From contig REDZ01000077.1 of assembly GCA_007695345.1 (NCBI GenBank), positions 1 through 43,634 on the forward strand: 43,634 bases of DNA. Direction: 5' to 3'. Under the pieces are notes generated by a model. That model saw only the letters and a program-made list of their open reading frames with translations, made no database searches and was not told where the DNA came from. This document shows, piece by piece, positions 23,500 through 34,883 of this stretch; the stretch's first letter is position 1; each line of letters starts with the position of its first letter. This stretch comes from Paracoccaceae bacterium. Its GTDB lineage: Bacteria > Pseudomonadota > Alphaproteobacteria > Rhodobacterales > Rhodobacteraceae. The translations under genes were made by a program, and so were the position numbers.

Positions 23500-25350
23500 T
23501 CAGCGCTGACGACCGCGCCCTGCCCCTGCCATCAGATGGGCGGTTTCCTGCAGCCGCGGGTCATTGTGCAGACCTGACACGGGTATTGGCAGGCGGCGGC
23601 GCCAGTTGGGATGGGTGGTGACAGTGCCGGGCAGATTGGCCTGTTCCTCGCACTCCAGCACATCTTCGGCCTGTACCGCCACCAGCCGCGCGGGCGTTGC
23701 GGCCAGCGCGCGATGCATTTCGGCCACAGCAGGGCCACCGATACCGGCTTCGAGCGCAGCACGATCCGCGCGGCGGCGGGCGCGGTGGGCATCCGCCGCT
23801 TCGCTGCACAGATTGCCGATCCGCGCCCACCAGTCGATTTCTCGCGCAGCCTGCCAGCCGCGATAGGTCGGCAGGTCATGGGTGGAAAAGCTCGCGAGAA
23901 TGGCCTCGGGCCAGTCACCGGGCGGGCGCAGATCACCGTTTTCGACCTCGAACATCATGACGCGGCAGCCCAGCACGCCGCTGGCTTCCAGATCGGTGCG
24001 CAAGCCCTCCGGGATGACACCCAGATCCTCACCCACGATATACGCCCCGGCGCGCGCAGCCTCCAGCCGGGCGACTGCCAGAAGCGCATCACGCGGCATG
24101 GTGACATAGGCGCCGGGCAGACCGGGCGGCACCCAGAAAGCCCGCGCAAAACCCAGAATATGGTCGATCCGCAAAAGCCCGCATTGGCGGAATTGCGCGC
24201 GCAGAATGGCGGCGAACGGTTCGAGATTGCGCGCAAGCAGCGCCTGCGGGTCCAGCGGGGCCAGGCCCCAGCTTTGCCCGTCCGGCGCGAATGCATCAGG
24301 CGGCGCACCAAGGCTGACCGAACGGGCATAAAGCCGAGGGTCGGCCCATGCCTCGGCCCCGTCCGGATGCGTTCCGACCGCCAGATCCAGATAGAGGCCA
24401 TGGCGCATCCCCGCGTCGCGCGCGCGCGCCTGGGCGCGGTCAAGCTGGGCCTGTGCCATCCATTGCGCCCATGCGTGGAAGCGCAAGCGCTCCGGGTTCC
24501 GGGCGGCGAAGGTCTGCACCTCGGGCGAATTGGGGTCATGACAGGCTGTGGGCCAATCCGGCCAGCGCGGGCCGAACTGGTCGGACAGCGCCTGATGGGT
24601 GGCGAAAACCTCCAGCGCCTGCCCTTCGGCCTGCCGCCATCGGGTGAAGTCCGGGTCACCATCGAATTGCGCGAAGGCCGCGCGCAGGGCCGCCATCTGC
24701 GCAGGGATTTCCGCGCGGTGGTCAATCAGCGCGCCGATGCTGCCCGCCGCGCGCGCGACAGCCACATGCCGGATATCCAGCCGCGCCCGGTGCGAGGGGG
24801 CGTAGGGGCTGATCGCGCCCGCGTCACCGGGAAAACCTGCGTGGATAGGATTGATACCAAGAAAATCCGCGCCATGCTCGCCCAGCACTGCGGCGATGTC
24901 GCCCAGCAGCGCGTAATCCCCAAGCCCCGCTGGCTGCCCCTCCCACAGCCCGTAAAGCGGCGCGGTCATCCCCCAGCCGCGCGGCGGCAGGTCCAGCCGC
25001 GCGGGCGCGCTGACCAGAGGGACGCTGCACCCCTCTGTCACGACCCGGTGCAGCCCGCGCGGCACAGGGGCCAATGGGTCGCCCTTGTCGCCGCTTTCCA
25101 GATGCAGTTCCGCACCGGCCGGCAGATCTGCGACCCTGCCCTCGGTCACCACACGGGCGCGGACCGGCGCGCGGGCCTGCAACTCGGCCATGTGGCGCGC
25201 GGCCTCATCTTCGGTCTGCGCAGGATAGCCCAGCGCGCGCAGGATCGCCGCCTTTGTCTCGGTCGGTGCCTCAACGAACCGCCCCGCACCATCATGATAG
25301 CGCCAGACGATGCCCAGATGCTCACACAGCGCGTCCAGATGGGGGGTCAT
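23500..25350 (-). CDS. malQ: 4-alpha-glucanotransferase (amylomaltase)
   Basis: The 616-residue protein is a GH77 enzyme. The order of motifs fits: GDYALLGDIAAVLGEHGADF, ISPYAPSHRARLD, then catalytic LLRIDHILGFARAFWVPPG (nucleophile Asp), IVGEDLGVIPEGL (acid/base Glu) and SFSTHDLPTYRGW (third Asp). It disproportionates maltodextrins, here probably the short chains left by GlgX and GlgP. The ATG at 25350 (MTPHLDALCEHLG) has AAGGAGG six bases upstream; the open frame before it lies inside glgX. The gap to glgX is ten bases. It is the last gene of the glycogen operon. Confidence 0.94.
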   Translation of the reverse strand: MTPHLDALCEHLGIVWRYHDGAGRFVEAPTETKAAILRALGYPAQTEDEAARHMAELQARAPVRARVVTEGRVADLPAGAELHLESGDKGDPLAPVPRGLHRVVTEGCSVPLVSAPARLDLPPRGWGMTAPLYGLWEGQPAGLGDYALLGDIAAVLGEHGADFLGINPIHAGFPGDAGAISPYAPSHRARLDIRHVAVARAAGSIGALIDHRAEIPAQMAALRAAFAQFDGDPDFTRWRQAEGQALEVFATHQALSDQFGPRWPDWPTACHDPNSPEVQTFAARNPERLRFHAWAQWMAQAQLDRAQARARDAGMRHGLYLDLAVGTHPDGAEAWADPRLYARSVSLGAPPDAFAPDGQSWGLAPLDPQALLARNLEPFAAILRAQFRQCGLLRIDHILGFARAFWVPPGLPGAYVTMPRDALLAVARLEAARAGAYIVGEDLGVIPEGLRTDLEASGVLGCRVMMFEVENGDLRPPGDWPEAILASFSTHDLPTYRGWQAAREIDWWARIGNLCSEAADAHRARRRADRAALEAGIGGPAVAEMHRALAATPARLVAVQAEDVLECEEQANLPGTVTTHPNWRRRLPIPVSGLHNDPRLQETAHLMAGAGRGRQR

Positions 25351-25360
25351 GGCGTCCTCC

Positions 25361-27436
25361 TTACCCGGCATTTTCCAGCACGAAGGCCACGACCGTTTGC
25401 GCAGCAACGGGCGTCGGACCGCCCGAAGGCGGGGCGGTCTCATCCGGCGCGCCATCCTCCGATTGCGTGTCCAGCGCGCGGGTCCAGACCAGCCCCTCTG
25501 GGGCGTCGGGCAGCGTCACATCCAGCGCCGCACCTGCGTTGAAGACCAGAAACAGCGCCGTTTCCTGCGCGGCCCAGGGCGGCGTGCCATGCGCGGTGCG
25601 TTTTTCGACACAGATCACCCGCAATTCAGGGTCTTCCCAGTCCTGCGGTTCCATCGGGCGGCCCGCCGGATGCCACCAGAACAGGTCAACGAATTCGTCT
25701 TCCTCGCGCGCGCGGCTGTGCAGGAAGCGGGTCTGGCGCAGGATGGGATGGGCCATGCGAAAGGCGATCATGCGGCGCGAGAAGGCCAGGAAATCCGTAT
25801 CCGGGTCGGCCCAGTCCACCCACCCGATGGGACCGTCCTGACAATAGGCGTTGTTGTTTCCGCCCTGGCTGTTGCCGATCTCATCGCCCGCCAGAAGCAT
25901 CGGCACACCCTGCGACAGCATCAGCGTGGCCATCAGGTTGCGCCGCGTGCGCGCCCGCGCGGCGCGGATGTCCGGGTCATCTGTTGGCCCTTCAACCCCG
26001 TGATTGGCGCTGTAGTCATTGTCATGGCCGTCACGGTTGCCTTCGCCATTATCATGGTTGTGCTTTTGCGCGTAGCTGACCACATCCATCAGCGTGAGCC
26101 CGTCATGCGCGGTCAGGAAGTTGACCGAACTGGTGGCCGCGCGGCCCGAATGATCGAATTGCAGCGCCGACCCGGTGATGCGCGCGGCCAGATCGGGCGC
26201 CGCCCCCGCATCGCCGCGCCAGAATTGCCGCGCGCCGTCGCGGAACTTGTCATTCCATTCGGCAAACGGATGCGGAAAAGCGCCAAGCTGGTAGCCGCCG
26301 GGGCCGATATCCCAGGGCTCGGCGATCAGTTTAACGCCGCGCAAAACCGGGTCCTGCCGGATCGCAGCCAGAAAGGGCGCATTGGCGTCAAACCCCGTAT
26401 TGCCACGCCGCCCCAGTGTCGCCGCAAGGTCAAACCGAAACCCGTCCACGCCAAACTCCTGCACCCAGAGGCGCAGGCTGTCCAGCACCAGCCGCAGCAC
26501 CATCGGATGATCCAGGTTCAGGGTGTTGCCGCAACCCGTATCGTCGATATTCGCGCCATCCGCGCCCAGCCGGTAATAGCTGGCATTGTCCAACCCCTTG
26601 AGGCTGAGCATCGGCCCCATCGCATCGCCTTCGCCCGTGTGGTTATAGACCACATCCACGATCACCTCGATGCCGCGCGCATGCAGGGCGTGAACGATGT
26701 CGCGAATCTCGTGCCGTGTGGCGGCATAGCGCGGGTCGGGCGCGCACCATGCGACAGGCTGGTAGCCCCAGTAATTCACCAGCCCCTTTTCCATCAGAAA
26801 GCGGTCATCGACAAAGGCTTGAAGCGGCAGGAATTCCACCGCCGTGATGCCAAGGTCAGACAGATGGTCCAGCATCTGGTCGGTGCGCAGGGCGGCAGGC
26901 GTGCCGGGGCCGGTCACGCCGGGCATCTGCATGCTCAACCCGCGCAGATGCGCCTCATAGATCACACTGTCGCGCATCGCATGGCGCGGGCCGGGGGGCG
27001 CCAGAGGCAGCGGCGGGCGGATGACGCATTTGGGCATATGCGGGGCGCTGTCGATGGGGCACGGGGCGGGGCCATCATCACCCTGCACAACGCCTTGCAT
27101 CGCCGCGTGCCATGACACGCGACCGGTCAGTTGCCGCGCATAGGGGTCGATCAGCAGTTTGGCAGGGTTGAACAGATGCCCGGCCTCAGGGGCAAAAGGC
27201 CCATGCGCGCGCAGCCCGTAATGCTGGCCCGGCCGCAGCCCGGCAATATGGCCGTGCCAGATATGGCCCGTGCGTTCGGGCAAAGGGATGCGCTGCGTCT
27301 CTGTCCCGGCATCATCGAACAGGCAGATGTCGATCTGCGTGGCATGGGCGGAAAAGACAGCGAAAGCAGTGCCGTGGTCATCGGGCACTGCGCCCAGACA
27401 GTCGGGATTGCTGGCAGAAAGATGCAGGGCGGTCAT
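25361..27436 (-). CDS. glgX: Glycogen debranching enzyme
   Basis: The 691-residue protein has an N-terminal CBM48-like domain (FAVFSAHATQIDICLFD, HGPFAPEAGHLFNPAKLL) and a GH13_11 catalytic barrel. EVIVDVVYNHT, VDGFRFDLAA (nucleophile Asp), VKLIAEPWDIGPGGYQLG (acid/base Glu) and NFLTAHDGLTL are visible. GlgX removes alpha-1,6 branches of limit dextrin after phosphorylase action. The ATG at 27436 aligns with the start of E. coli GlgX; an in-frame GTG at 27475 sits nine bases from the glgA stop and is possible. The internal stretch NGEGNRDGHDNDYSANHGVE is family-typical. It is operonic between glgA and malQ. Confidence 0.95.
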   Translation of the reverse strand: MTALHLSASNPDCLGAVPDDHGTAFAVFSAHATQIDICLFDDAGTETQRIPLPERTGHIWHGHIAGLRPGQHYGLRAHGPFAPEAGHLFNPAKLLIDPYARQLTGRVSWHAAMQGVVQGDDGPAPCPIDSAPHMPKCVIRPPLPLAPPGPRHAMRDSVIYEAHLRGLSMQMPGVTGPGTPAALRTDQMLDHLSDLGITAVEFLPLQAFVDDRFLMEKGLVNYWGYQPVAWCAPDPRYAATRHEIRDIVHALHARGIEVIVDVVYNHTGEGDAMGPMLSLKGLDNASYYRLGADGANIDDTGCGNTLNLDHPMVLRLVLDSLRLWVQEFGVDGFRFDLAATLGRRGNTGFDANAPFLAAIRQDPVLRGVKLIAEPWDIGPGGYQLGAFPHPFAEWNDKFRDGARQFWRGDAGAAPDLAARITGSALQFDHSGRAATSSVNFLTAHDGLTLMDVVSYAQKHNHDNGEGNRDGHDNDYSANHGVEGPTDDPDIRAARARTRRNLMATLMLSQGVPMLLAGDEIGNSQGGNNNAYCQDGPIGWVDWADPDTDFLAFSRRMIAFRMAHPILRQTRFLHSRAREEDEFVDLFWWHPAGRPMEPQDWEDPELRVICVEKRTAHGTPPWAAQETALFLVFNAGAALDVTLPDAPEGLVWTRALDTQSEDGAPDETAPPSGGPTPVAAQTVVAFVLENAG

Positions 27437-27484
27437 GGCGGTGCAGGCGGTCCTGTTCAGGAAATCGGGGCGCACGGGTGCTGG

Positions 27485-28921
27485 TCAGCGTGTATGTGCC
27501 AGCCCCTCGTATAGCGCGGCATATTGCCGGGCGGAAGCGTCCCAGCCGACCTCGGCGCGCATGGCGTTGCGCTGCATCCGGCCCCATGACGTGCGGTCGG
27601 AATATAATGTGCATAATCGGTCCAGCGCAAAGCCCAGCGCCGGTGCCGTAACGGGGTGGAACTGCACCCCGGTCGCCACACCTGCGCGCAATCCCGCCTC
27701 ATTGGCGGGGATGACCGTATCCGCCAGCCCGCCCGTCAACGCCACCAGCGGTATCGCGCCATAGCGCAGGGCGTAAAGCTGCGTCAGGCCGCAGGGCTCG
27801 AACCGAGAGGGCACCAGCACGGCATCCGCACCCGCATACATGCGATGGGACAGCCCCTCATCATAGCCGATTCGCACGCCCACACGGTCGAACTGGTCCG
27901 CCGCTCGGCGCCATGCAGCTTCCAGCGCCCTGTCGCCAGAGCCCAGCAGCACAAGGCTGCCGCCCCTGTCCAGCAGGCGCGGCAGAGCGTCCAGCAACAG
28001 GTCGAGCCCCTTCTGTTCGCTCAACCGCGAGACGACAGCGCAGAGCGGGCCGTCGCCCGGTTCCAGCCCGAATTCGGCGGCCAGATGGGCGCGATTGGCC
28101 GCCTTGCCGCGTGGTGTGGCAAAGGGTTGGATGGCCGGGTCGGTGGCGGGGTTCCAGACCGCCAGGTCCACCCCGTTCAGGATGCCCGACAGCGCGTCAG
28201 CGCGCGCCCGGATCACGCCATCAAGCCCCATGCCGAATTCCGGCGTGGCCAGTTCACAGGCATAGGTGGGCGAGACTGTGGATATCCGGTCCGACCAGAT
28301 CAGACCGGCTTTCAGCGCGCTGATCTGGCCGTAATATTCGAAACCTTCGGGGGAAAACCCGGCCAGCGGCAGGCGCAGGGCCGCGCGCCGGCCTGCCCCG
28401 GTCAGGCCGTGAAAGGCGATGTTGTGCACAGTCATCAGCCTGCCTGCCTGCGCGCCCATCTCCTCGCAATAGACAGCGGCCAGCCCGGCCTGCCAGTCAT
28501 GCAGATGCAGCACCTCTGGCTGCCAGTCCGGTAGCGCGCCCGCTGCAACACGCGCGGCCATCCAGCCAAGGGCAGCAAAGCGGCGGTCATTGTCAGGCCA
28601 GTCCTGCCCGTCCTCATCCAGATAGGGCGAGCCCGCGCGATCATAGAGATGCGGCGCATCCAGCACCAGCAGGTCCAGCCCGCCCGCCTGCGCAGACAGC
28701 AGACGGGCCGGGCCGCCGAACAGATCATCCTGCCGTGCCGCGACATGCGAGCCCGACAGCCGCGCCAGCAGGGCCGGATAGCCCGGCACCAGTGTGCGCA
28801 GATGCCAGCCATGCGGGCGCAGCGCAGCGGGCAATGCGCCGACCACGTCGGCCAGCCCGCCGGTCTTGACCAATGGCGCACATTCCGACGCAACGCCCAG
28901 CGCCGCCCTCATTGCCTTCAT
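27485..28921 (-). CDS. glgA: Glycogen synthase (ADP-glucose)
   Basis: The 478-residue GT5 enzyme begins [20 protein letters not shown] then [11 protein letters not shown]; the K-x-G-G-L loop at residue 19 binds ADP-glucose. The second fold has [18 protein letters not shown], a GT-B phosphate-binding region, and [18 protein letters not shown], the E-x7-E retaining-transferase motif. It elongates alpha-1,4 chains from ADP-glucose made by GlgC. Its ATG overlaps the glgC TGA as ATGA (28918-28921), so the two are coupled. The length matches bacterial GlgA (about 475-480). Confidence 0.96.
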   Translation of the reverse strand: MKAMRAALGVASECAPLVKTGGLADVVGALPAALRPHGWHLRTLVPGYPALLARLSGSHVAARQDDLFGGPARLLSAQAGGLDLLVLDAPHLYDRAGSPYLDEDGQDWPDNDRRFAALGWMAARVAAGALPDWQPEVLHLHDWQAGLAAVYCEEMGAQAGRLMTVHNIAFHGLTGAGRRAALRLPLAGFSPEGFEYYGQISALKAGLIWSDRISTVSPTYACELATPEFGMGLDGVIRARADALSGILNGVDLAVWNPATDPAIQPFATPRGKAANRAHLAAEFGLEPGDGPLCAVVSRLSEQKGLDLLLDALPRLLDRGGSLVLLGSGDRALEAAWRRAADQFDRVGVRIGYDEGLSHRMYAGADAVLVPSRFEPCGLTQLYALRYGAIPLVALTGGLADTVIPANEAGLRAGVATGVQFHPVTAPALGFALDRLCTLYSDRTSWGRMQRNAMRAEVGWDASARQYAALYEGLAHTR

Positions 28922-30183
28922 TGCGCTGCCGCGCGCTTGTCCAGCATGGGCTGGGTGACAAGCGTTACTCCGCCCGGCGATACCCGGAACCAGCGCGCGT
29001 CTTCGTCCGGGTCCTCGCCTACCACCAGCCCCGGCGGGATGGTCACACCACGATCCACCACCGCACGGCTGAGCCGCGCATGGCGGCCGATGGTGACATA
29101 AGGAAGCGCCACGACGTGATCGAGCGTGGAATAGGAATTGCTGTGAACGGCGGTAAACAGCAGCGAATTGCGCACCTCGGTGCCCGAAATGATGCAGCCA
29201 CCGCAGATCAGGGACGAGATCGCCACCCCGCGGCGGGTTTCCTCGTCATGGATGAATTTCGCGGGCGGCACGCTCTCGGAATAGGTCCAGATCGGCCAGT
29301 CCGTGTCCCACAGGTCAAGCTCCGGGTCGAAATCCGTCAGGTCCAGATTGGCCTTCCAGAACGCATCAACCGTGCCCACATCGCGCCAGTAGGACGGCGC
29401 GTCCGGTCGGTGGCGCACGCAGCTTTCCTCAAAACGGTGGGCAACGGCCTTTCCGCCCCGGACCAGCGCCGGAATGAGGTCCGATCCGAAATCGCGGCTG
29501 GACCCGGGATTGGCCGCATCCTGCTGCAACAACCGCCGCAGCAGCGGCCAAGAGAACACATAGATGCCCATGGAGGCCAGCGCCTTGTCGGGATCGTCCG
29601 GCGTACCGGGCGGGTCGGCGGGCTTTTCCAGAAACTCGGTGATCCGCCCTGCCCCATCCACGGCCATGACACCAAAGGCAGTTGCATCCGCCCGTGGCAC
29701 AGTCAGGCAGCCCACAGTGACATCCGCGCCGCTTTCGACATGCTGGCGCAACATCAGTTCGTAATCCATCTTGTAGATATGATCGCCCGCCAGAATGACC
29801 ACATGATCAACATCATAACTGTCGATGATGTCGATATTCTGAAACACGGCATCTGCGGTGCCCTGATACCAGTGCATCTCGTCCACGCGCTGGCTGGCGG
29901 GCAGAATGTCCAGATACTCGTTTCGCTCGGCACGGAAAAAGCTCCAGCCGCGCTGGCAATGGCGGATCAGCGAATGGGCCTTGTATTGCGTGGCAATCGC
30001 CATCTTGCGGATGCCGGAATTCAGCGCATTGGAAAGCGCGAAATCGATGATGCGGGATTTGCCGCCGAAATAGACCGCTGGTTTCGCGCGCCGGTCCGTC
30101 AGTTCATGCAGGCGAGAGCCGCGCCCGCCCGCCAGCACGAAGGCCATGGCGCGTCGGGACAGGCGTTCGGGGGGGCGTTTCAT
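28918..30183 (-). CDS. glgC: Glucose-1-phosphate adenylyltransferase
   Basis: The 421-residue enzyme has the nucleotide-binding [20 protein letters not shown] and [20 protein letters not shown], then [30 protein letters not shown] and [11 protein letters not shown]-terminal left-handed beta-helix has the usual [18 protein letters not shown]. It makes ADP-glucose from ATP and glucose-1-phosphate and is the committed, allosterically controlled step of glycogen synthesis. In Rhodobacteraceae it is commonly activated by fructose-6-phosphate or pyruvate; the effector cannot be read from here. The ATG at 30183 overlaps the glgB TGA by one base and has GGAG upstream. Confidence 0.96.
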   Translation of the reverse strand: MKRPPERLSRRAMAFVLAGGRGSRLHELTDRRAKPAVYFGGKSRIIDFALSNALNSGIRKMAIATQYKAHSLIRHCQRGWSFFRAERNEYLDILPASQRVDEMHWYQGTADAVFQNIDIIDSYDVDHVVILAGDHIYKMDYELMLRQHVESGADVTVGCLTVPRADATAFGVMAVDGAGRITEFLEKPADPPGTPDDPDKALASMGIYVFSWPLLRRLLQQDAANPGSSRDFGSDLIPALVRGGKAVAHRFEESCVRHRPDAPSYWRDVGTVDAFWKANLDLTDFDPELDLWDTDWPIWTYSESVPPAKFIHDEETRRGVAISSLICGGCIISGTEVRNSLLFTAVHSNSYSTLDHVVALPYVTIGRHARLSRAVVDRGVTIPPGLVVGEDPDEDARWFRVSPGGVTLVTQPMLDKRAAAQ

Positions 30184-32399
30184 CAGCTCTCTCCGTCATC
30201 TGGGTCATGGATCAGGACGATCGCCGACAGGGGCGGCAGATACAGCTCGGCCGAATGGGGCTGGCCCTTGTGGCCCGGGCCATCAGCCGTGACCCCGCCC
30301 ATATTCCCGCCATCGCTGCCACCATAAAGCTTTGCGTCCGTGTTCAGCGCCTCGCGCCACCGCCCTGCATGCGGCAGGCCCAGCCGGTAGCCCGACTGCG
30401 CAACGGGCGTGAAATTGACCACGACGGCCACGGGCGGATCATCCGGGTCGCCGAACCGCGCCCAGGCATAGACCGACAGATCGGCAGATTCGACATCGAG
30501 CCAGGCAAACCCATCCGCCTCGGCATCCCTGACATGCAGCGCAGGAGTCGCCCGGTAGAGGGTATTCAGATCGCGTACCAGCCGCGCCACGCCTGCATGT
30601 TCAGGCCGCTGGGCTGCGTCCCAGTCAAGCTGGGCCGAATGGTTCCATTCGGCAGGCTGGGCGAATTCCTGCCCCATGAAGATCAGCTTCTTGCCCGGAT
30701 GGCCCCACATGAACCCGTAATAGGCCCGAAGCCCCGCGAATTTTTCAGACGCGGTGCCCGGCATCTTGGCCAGCATCGAGCCCTTGCCATGCACGACCTC
30801 ATCATGGCTGATCGGCAGGATGAAGTTTTCCGAAAACGCATAGACCAGCCCGAAGGTCATCTTGTCATGATGCCAGCGGCGATGCACCGGGTCCATCGCG
30901 GCATAGGACAGCGTGTCATTCATCCATCCCATGTTCCACTTGTAGCCAAAGCCCAGGCCCCCGCTATCGACGGGGTGCGACACGGCGGGAAAACTGGTGC
31001 TTTCCTCGGCTGCGGTCAGGATGCCGGGCGCTTCGCCATAGACGGTGGAATTGACCCGGCGCAGCAGGTCGATCGCTTCCAGATTCTCGCGCCCGCCATG
31101 GATGTTGGGGACCCATTCGCCATCCCTGCGCGAATAATCCCGATAGAGCATCGACGCCACAGCATCCACGCGCAGCCCGTCGAGGTGATATTCTTCCAGC
31201 CAGTAGAGCGCATTGGCGGTCAGGAAATTGGCCACTTCGACCCGGCCGAAATTGTAGATCAGCGTGTTCCAGTCGGGGTGAAACCCTTCGCGCGGGTCGG
31301 CATGTTCATAAAGCGCCGTGCCGTCGAACTGGCCCAGCCCATGCGCATCGACCGGGAAATGCCCCGGCACCCAGTCGAGGATCACGCCGAGGCCGGCCCG
31401 ATGCGCGGCATCGATCAGGTCGCGGAATTCATGCGGGGGGCCGTGGCGGATGGTGGGGGCGAACATGCCCACCGGCTGATAGCCCCATGACCCGTCGAAA
31501 GGATGCTCCGACACGGGCATGAGTTCGAGATGCGTAAAGCCCATCTCGGTGGCGTAGCTGACCAGTTCCTCGGCCAGTTCCTTGTAGGAAAGCGGGCGAT
31601 TTCCCTCAGCCGCGCGGCGGCGCCATGACCCCAGATGCACTTCGTAGATGGAGATGGGCGCCGTGCGTGCGTTGCGTGCGGCGCGGTTGTCCATCCAGTC
31701 GCTGTCATGCCAGCCGTAACCCGTTATGTCGCGCACGACGGACGCCGTTTCAGGCGGGTGCTGCGCGCCAAAGCCGACCGGATCAGCCTTGAGCGGCAGG
31801 ATCGTGCCGTCCGTGGCGCTGATCTCGAATTTATACGCCGCCCCGTCACCGATGCCGGGCAGGAAGATTTCCCACACCCCGCTCGCGCCCCGCTTGCGCA
31901 TCGGTGCGCGCCGACCGTCCCAGGCATTGAAATCCCCGACCACGGACACACGCCGCGCATTCGGGGCCCAGACGGCAAAATGCGTGCCCGCCACCCCCTC
32001 ATGCGTCATGACATGCGCGCCAAGAGCCTGCCAGTAGCGGTTATGCGTGCCTTCGCCCAGCAGGTATTCGTCCATCTCGCCCAGCACGGGGCCAAAGCGG
32101 AACGGGTCTTCATACTCCCACATGCGCCCCTGCCCGCTGGCCGACAGACGGTAGGCCGCGCCCGGTGCAACATCACCCGCGAAAACGCCCGGATGGCCTG
32201 CCACCGGCGCAAGCGGCCAGTCGGATGCACCGCGTGCCACCATCGCATCCGCATGCGGATCAAAGGCCACCAGCCGGCCTTGCGTGCCACGATGGCACGG
32301 TCCCAGAATGGCGAAAGGATCATCAAGCTTGCCAGACAGGATCGCCGCCGCATCGTCAGCGGACAACCAGGCGGGCGCGGATACATCTGATGCTGTCAT
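30183..32399 (-). CDS. glgB: 1,4-alpha-glucan branching enzyme
   Basis: The 738-residue GH13 protein has two N-terminal carbohydrate modules: [17 protein letters not shown]-type, and [19 protein letters not shown] with [20 protein letters not shown]. The catalytic barrel has [43 protein letters not shown] (nucleophile Asp), [15 protein letters not shown] (acid/base Glu) and [15 protein letters not shown]. It introduces alpha-1,6 branches in glycogen. The ATG at 32399 ([16 protein letters not shown]) is preferred over the TTG at 32435; the ribosome site is weak. It is 78 bp after glgP and overlaps glgC by one base. Confidence 0.96.
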   Translation of the reverse strand: MTASDVSAPAWLSADDAAAILSGKLDDPFAILGPCHRGTQGRLVAFDPHADAMVARGASDWPLAPVAGHPGVFAGDVAPGAAYRLSASGQGRMWEYEDPFRFGPVLGEMDEYLLGEGTHNRYWQALGAHVMTHEGVAGTHFAVWAPNARRVSVVGDFNAWDGRRAPMRKRGASGVWEIFLPGIGDGAAYKFEISATDGTILPLKADPVGFGAQHPPETASVVRDITGYGWHDSDWMDNRAARNARTAPISIYEVHLGSWRRRAAEGNRPLSYKELAEELVSYATEMGFTHLELMPVSEHPFDGSWGYQPVGMFAPTIRHGPPHEFRDLIDAAHRAGLGVILDWVPGHFPVDAHGLGQFDGTALYEHADPREGFHPDWNTLIYNFGRVEVANFLTANALYWLEEYHLDGLRVDAVASMLYRDYSRRDGEWVPNIHGGRENLEAIDLLRRVNSTVYGEAPGILTAAEESTSFPAVSHPVDSGGLGFGYKWNMGWMNDTLSYAAMDPVHRRWHHDKMTFGLVYAFSENFILPISHDEVVHGKGSMLAKMPGTASEKFAGLRAYYGFMWGHPGKKLIFMGQEFAQPAEWNHSAQLDWDAAQRPEHAGVARLVRDLNTLYRATPALHVRDAEADGFAWLDVESADLSVYAWARFGDPDDPPVAVVVNFTPVAQSGYRLGLPHAGRWREALNTDAKLYGGSDGGNMGGVTADGPGHKGQPHSAELYLPPLSAIVLIHDPDDGES

Positions 32400-32477
32400 G
32401 CATTCAGACTTTAACGCAGCCTTGCTGAAAAACAACAGCGCCGTGGATCGCCCGCACAGGCAGACCGAATGGCCGCG

Positions 32478-34883
32478 TCAGGCGGTTTTCCGGTCGCCTG
32501 CCGCGTCCAGGGTCAGCGATGTGACACCCCAGACCTGATCCATATAGCTGCGGATCGTCCGGTCGGATGAAAACCAGCCCGACCGCGCCGTGTTGAACGC
32601 GGCCATACGCATCCACTGGTCATGATCGTGCCATGCGGCATCGACCCGGCGCTGGGCGTCCCAGAACGCATCAAAATCCGAACAGACGACGAAAAAGTCA
32701 TGATGGCGCAGATTGTCCACCAGCCCGGCATAGCGCCCCCCGTCGCCCCCCGAAAAGACGCCTGCGGCGATCTGGTCCAGTGCCTCTGCCAGACGCGGGC
32801 TGCCCGCGATGGCCTGGCCCGCATGGCCCTCGATCTGGCGGCGCGCAACAACCTCTTCGGCGGTCATGCCGAAGAGAAAGAAATTCTCTTGCCCCACACG
32901 CTCGCGGATTTCCACATTGGCCCCGTCCAATGTGCCGATGGTCAGCGCCCCGTTCATGGCGAATTTCATGTTGCCGGTGCCCGAGGCTTCCTTGCCCGCG
33001 GTCGAGATCTGCTCCGACAGATCCGCCGCCGGGATAAGCCGTTCGGCCATCGAGACATTGTAATTGGGCGGATAGACCACCTGCAACAAATCGCGTGTGA
33101 CCGGATCGGCATTGATGACGCGGGCGACATCATTGATCAGGTGGATGATTTCCTTGGCCATCACATAGCCGGGCGCGGCCTTGCCGCCGAATATCTTGAC
33201 GCGTGGCGCCCATGCCCCGCCCGGATCGGCGCGGATCGCATTCCACAGCGCGATGGTTTCCAGAATGTTCATGTGCTGGCGCTTGTATTCGTGAATGCGC
33301 TTGATCTGGATGTCGAACATCGCCTGCGGGTTCACCGCGACGCCATGCGAGTCGCGCAGCCAGTTGGCCAGCGCCACCTTGTTGGCCTGCTTGGCAGCCG
33401 CATATTCTGCCATGAAGCCCGCATCCCCGATATGGGGTTCCAGCTCTTGCAGCCGCTCCAGATCGGCCACCCAGCGCGGCCCGATCGTTTCCCCGATCAG
33501 TTTGCGCAGTTTCGGGTTCGCGCCCACGATCCAGCGCCGGGGCGTGACGCCGTTCGTCTGGTTGACGATCCGATCAGGATGCAGCCGGTGCAATTCGGCA
33601 AAGACAGTGGATTTGACCAGATCCGTATGGAGCGCCGACACGCCATTGACCTTGTGGGCCATGATGAAACTCAGCTCGCCCATATTGACCTGCCCATCGC
33701 CCAGGATCGACACGCCGCGCTCCGGATGCGCGCGCGCATGGTTTTCATCAATCTGTCCGATGATTTCCAGATGCCGGGGCAACAGCTTGCCCATCAGCCA
33801 GTCGGGCCAGCGTTCCAGCGCCTCGGGCATCAGGGTGTGATTGGTATAGCCCAGACAGTTGCGTGCGATCTCCTCGGCCTGATCGAACGCCATTGCGTGA
33901 TCGTCATGCAGCAGCCGCACCAGTTCAGGACCGGCGATGGCCGGGTGAGTGTCATTGAGCTGAATCGCCACATGGCGGTGCAGTTGGGTCAGATCACCCT
34001 CATCGGCGATGAACTGGCGCAGGATGTCGCGCAGGCTGGCAGCGGTGAAGAAATATTCCTGGCGCAGGCGCAATTCCTTGCCTGCATCCGAGGTGTCGTC
34101 GGGATACAGCACCCGACTGATCGTGCGCGCCAGCGCCTCACCCTCGGTCGCGCCGACATAATCCCCCCGGTTGAAGGCCGCCAGATCAAAGCCAGCCACA
34201 GCCTCTGCCCCCCACAGGCGCAATGTGTTGGCCCAGTTCCCGCGCCAGCCGATGACAGGGGTGTCATAGGCCTTGGCCAGCACCTGTTCGGCTGGCTGCC
34301 ACTGGCGTGCGCCATCGACCTCCGCGACCCCACCACCGAAGCCTATGCGCAGATCGGCTTCGGGGCGCTCGAATTCCCATGCGTGGGTCTGGCGCAGCCA
34401 TTCTTCGGGGTCTTCCACCTGCTCGCCATTGTGGAACCGTTGCTGGAACAACCCGTGCTCATAACGGATACCGTAGCCCGTGCCGGGACAGCCCAGCGTG
34501 GACATCGAATCCAGAAAACAGGCCGCCAGCCGACCCAAACCGCCATTGCCGAGCGCGGCATCGGGCTCATTTGTCAGCACCTCATCGAAATCGAAACCCA
34601 GACCCTCGACCGTGCTGCGCGCTTCTTCGCCAAGGCCCAGATTGACGATCGCATCTTCCAGAAGCCGCCCGATCAGGAACTCCATCGAAAGGTAATAGAC
34701 CCGCTTGCCACGCGCAGCATGCGCTGCGCGGTCCGAGGCCAGCCATGGCGTGATGATCCGGTCCCGCACCGCCAGCGACAGGGCCATGCGCACATGGGGC
34801 ACCTGCGCCTGCGCGGGGTCCTTGCCAAGCGAGAATTCCAGATGGCGCAGGGTTGCGCTGCGCAGATCGGTTTGCATGTTCAC
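32478..34883 (-). CDS. glgP: Glycogen/maltodextrin phosphorylase
   Basis: The 801-residue GT35 protein has RVYYLSMEFLIGRLLEDA, DAALGNGGLGRLAACFLDSM, LNDTHPAIAGPELVRLL, ILGDGQVNMGELSFIMAHKV, NGVTPRRWI and the PLP-lysine loop EASGTGNMKFAMNGALTIGT. It releases glucose-1-phosphate from glycogen ends and feeds it back to glycolysis or to GlgC. It is the first gene of the operon, so the promoter should lie in 34884-35303. A GTG at 34883 with AAAGG upstream is used; the ATG two codons later (34877) is an alternative. The length fits the family (about 800). Confidence 0.96.
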   Translation of the reverse strand: MNMQTDLRSATLRHLEFSLGKDPAQAQVPHVRMALSLAVRDRIITPWLASDRAAHAARGKRVYYLSMEFLIGRLLEDAIVNLGLGEEARSTVEGLGFDFDEVLTNEPDAALGNGGLGRLAACFLDSMSTLGCPGTGYGIRYEHGLFQQRFHNGEQVEDPEEWLRQTHAWEFERPEADLRIGFGGGVAEVDGARQWQPAEQVLAKAYDTPVIGWRGNWANTLRLWGAEAVAGFDLAAFNRGDYVGATEGEALARTISRVLYPDDTSDAGKELRLRQEYFFTAASLRDILRQFIADEGDLTQLHRHVAIQLNDTHPAIAGPELVRLLHDDHAMAFDQAEEIARNCLGYTNHTLMPEALERWPDWLMGKLLPRHLEIIGQIDENHARAHPERGVSILGDGQVNMGELSFIMAHKVNGVSALHTDLVKSTVFAELHRLHPDRIVNQTNGVTPRRWIVGANPKLRKLIGETIGPRWVADLERLQELEPHIGDAGFMAEYAAAKQANKVALANWLRDSHGVAVNPQAMFDIQIKRIHEYKRQHMNILETIALWNAIRADPGGAWAPRVKIFGGKAAPGYVMAKEIIHLINDVARVINADPVTRDLLQVVYPPNYNVSMAERLIPAADLSEQISTAGKEASGTGNMKFAMNGALTIGTLDGANVEIRERVGQENFFLFGMTAEEVVARRQIEGHAGQAIAGSPRLAEALDQIAAGVFSGGDGGRYAGLVDNLRHHDFFVVCSDFDAFWDAQRRVDAAWHDHDQWMRMAAFNTARSGWFSSDRTIRSYMDQVWGVTSLTLDAAGDRKTA

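Noticed and set aside
23611-27115. Long plus-strand ORFs opposite malQ and glgX
   Set aside because: They are mirror frames of clear GH77 and GH13 enzymes with no recognisable domains of their own.
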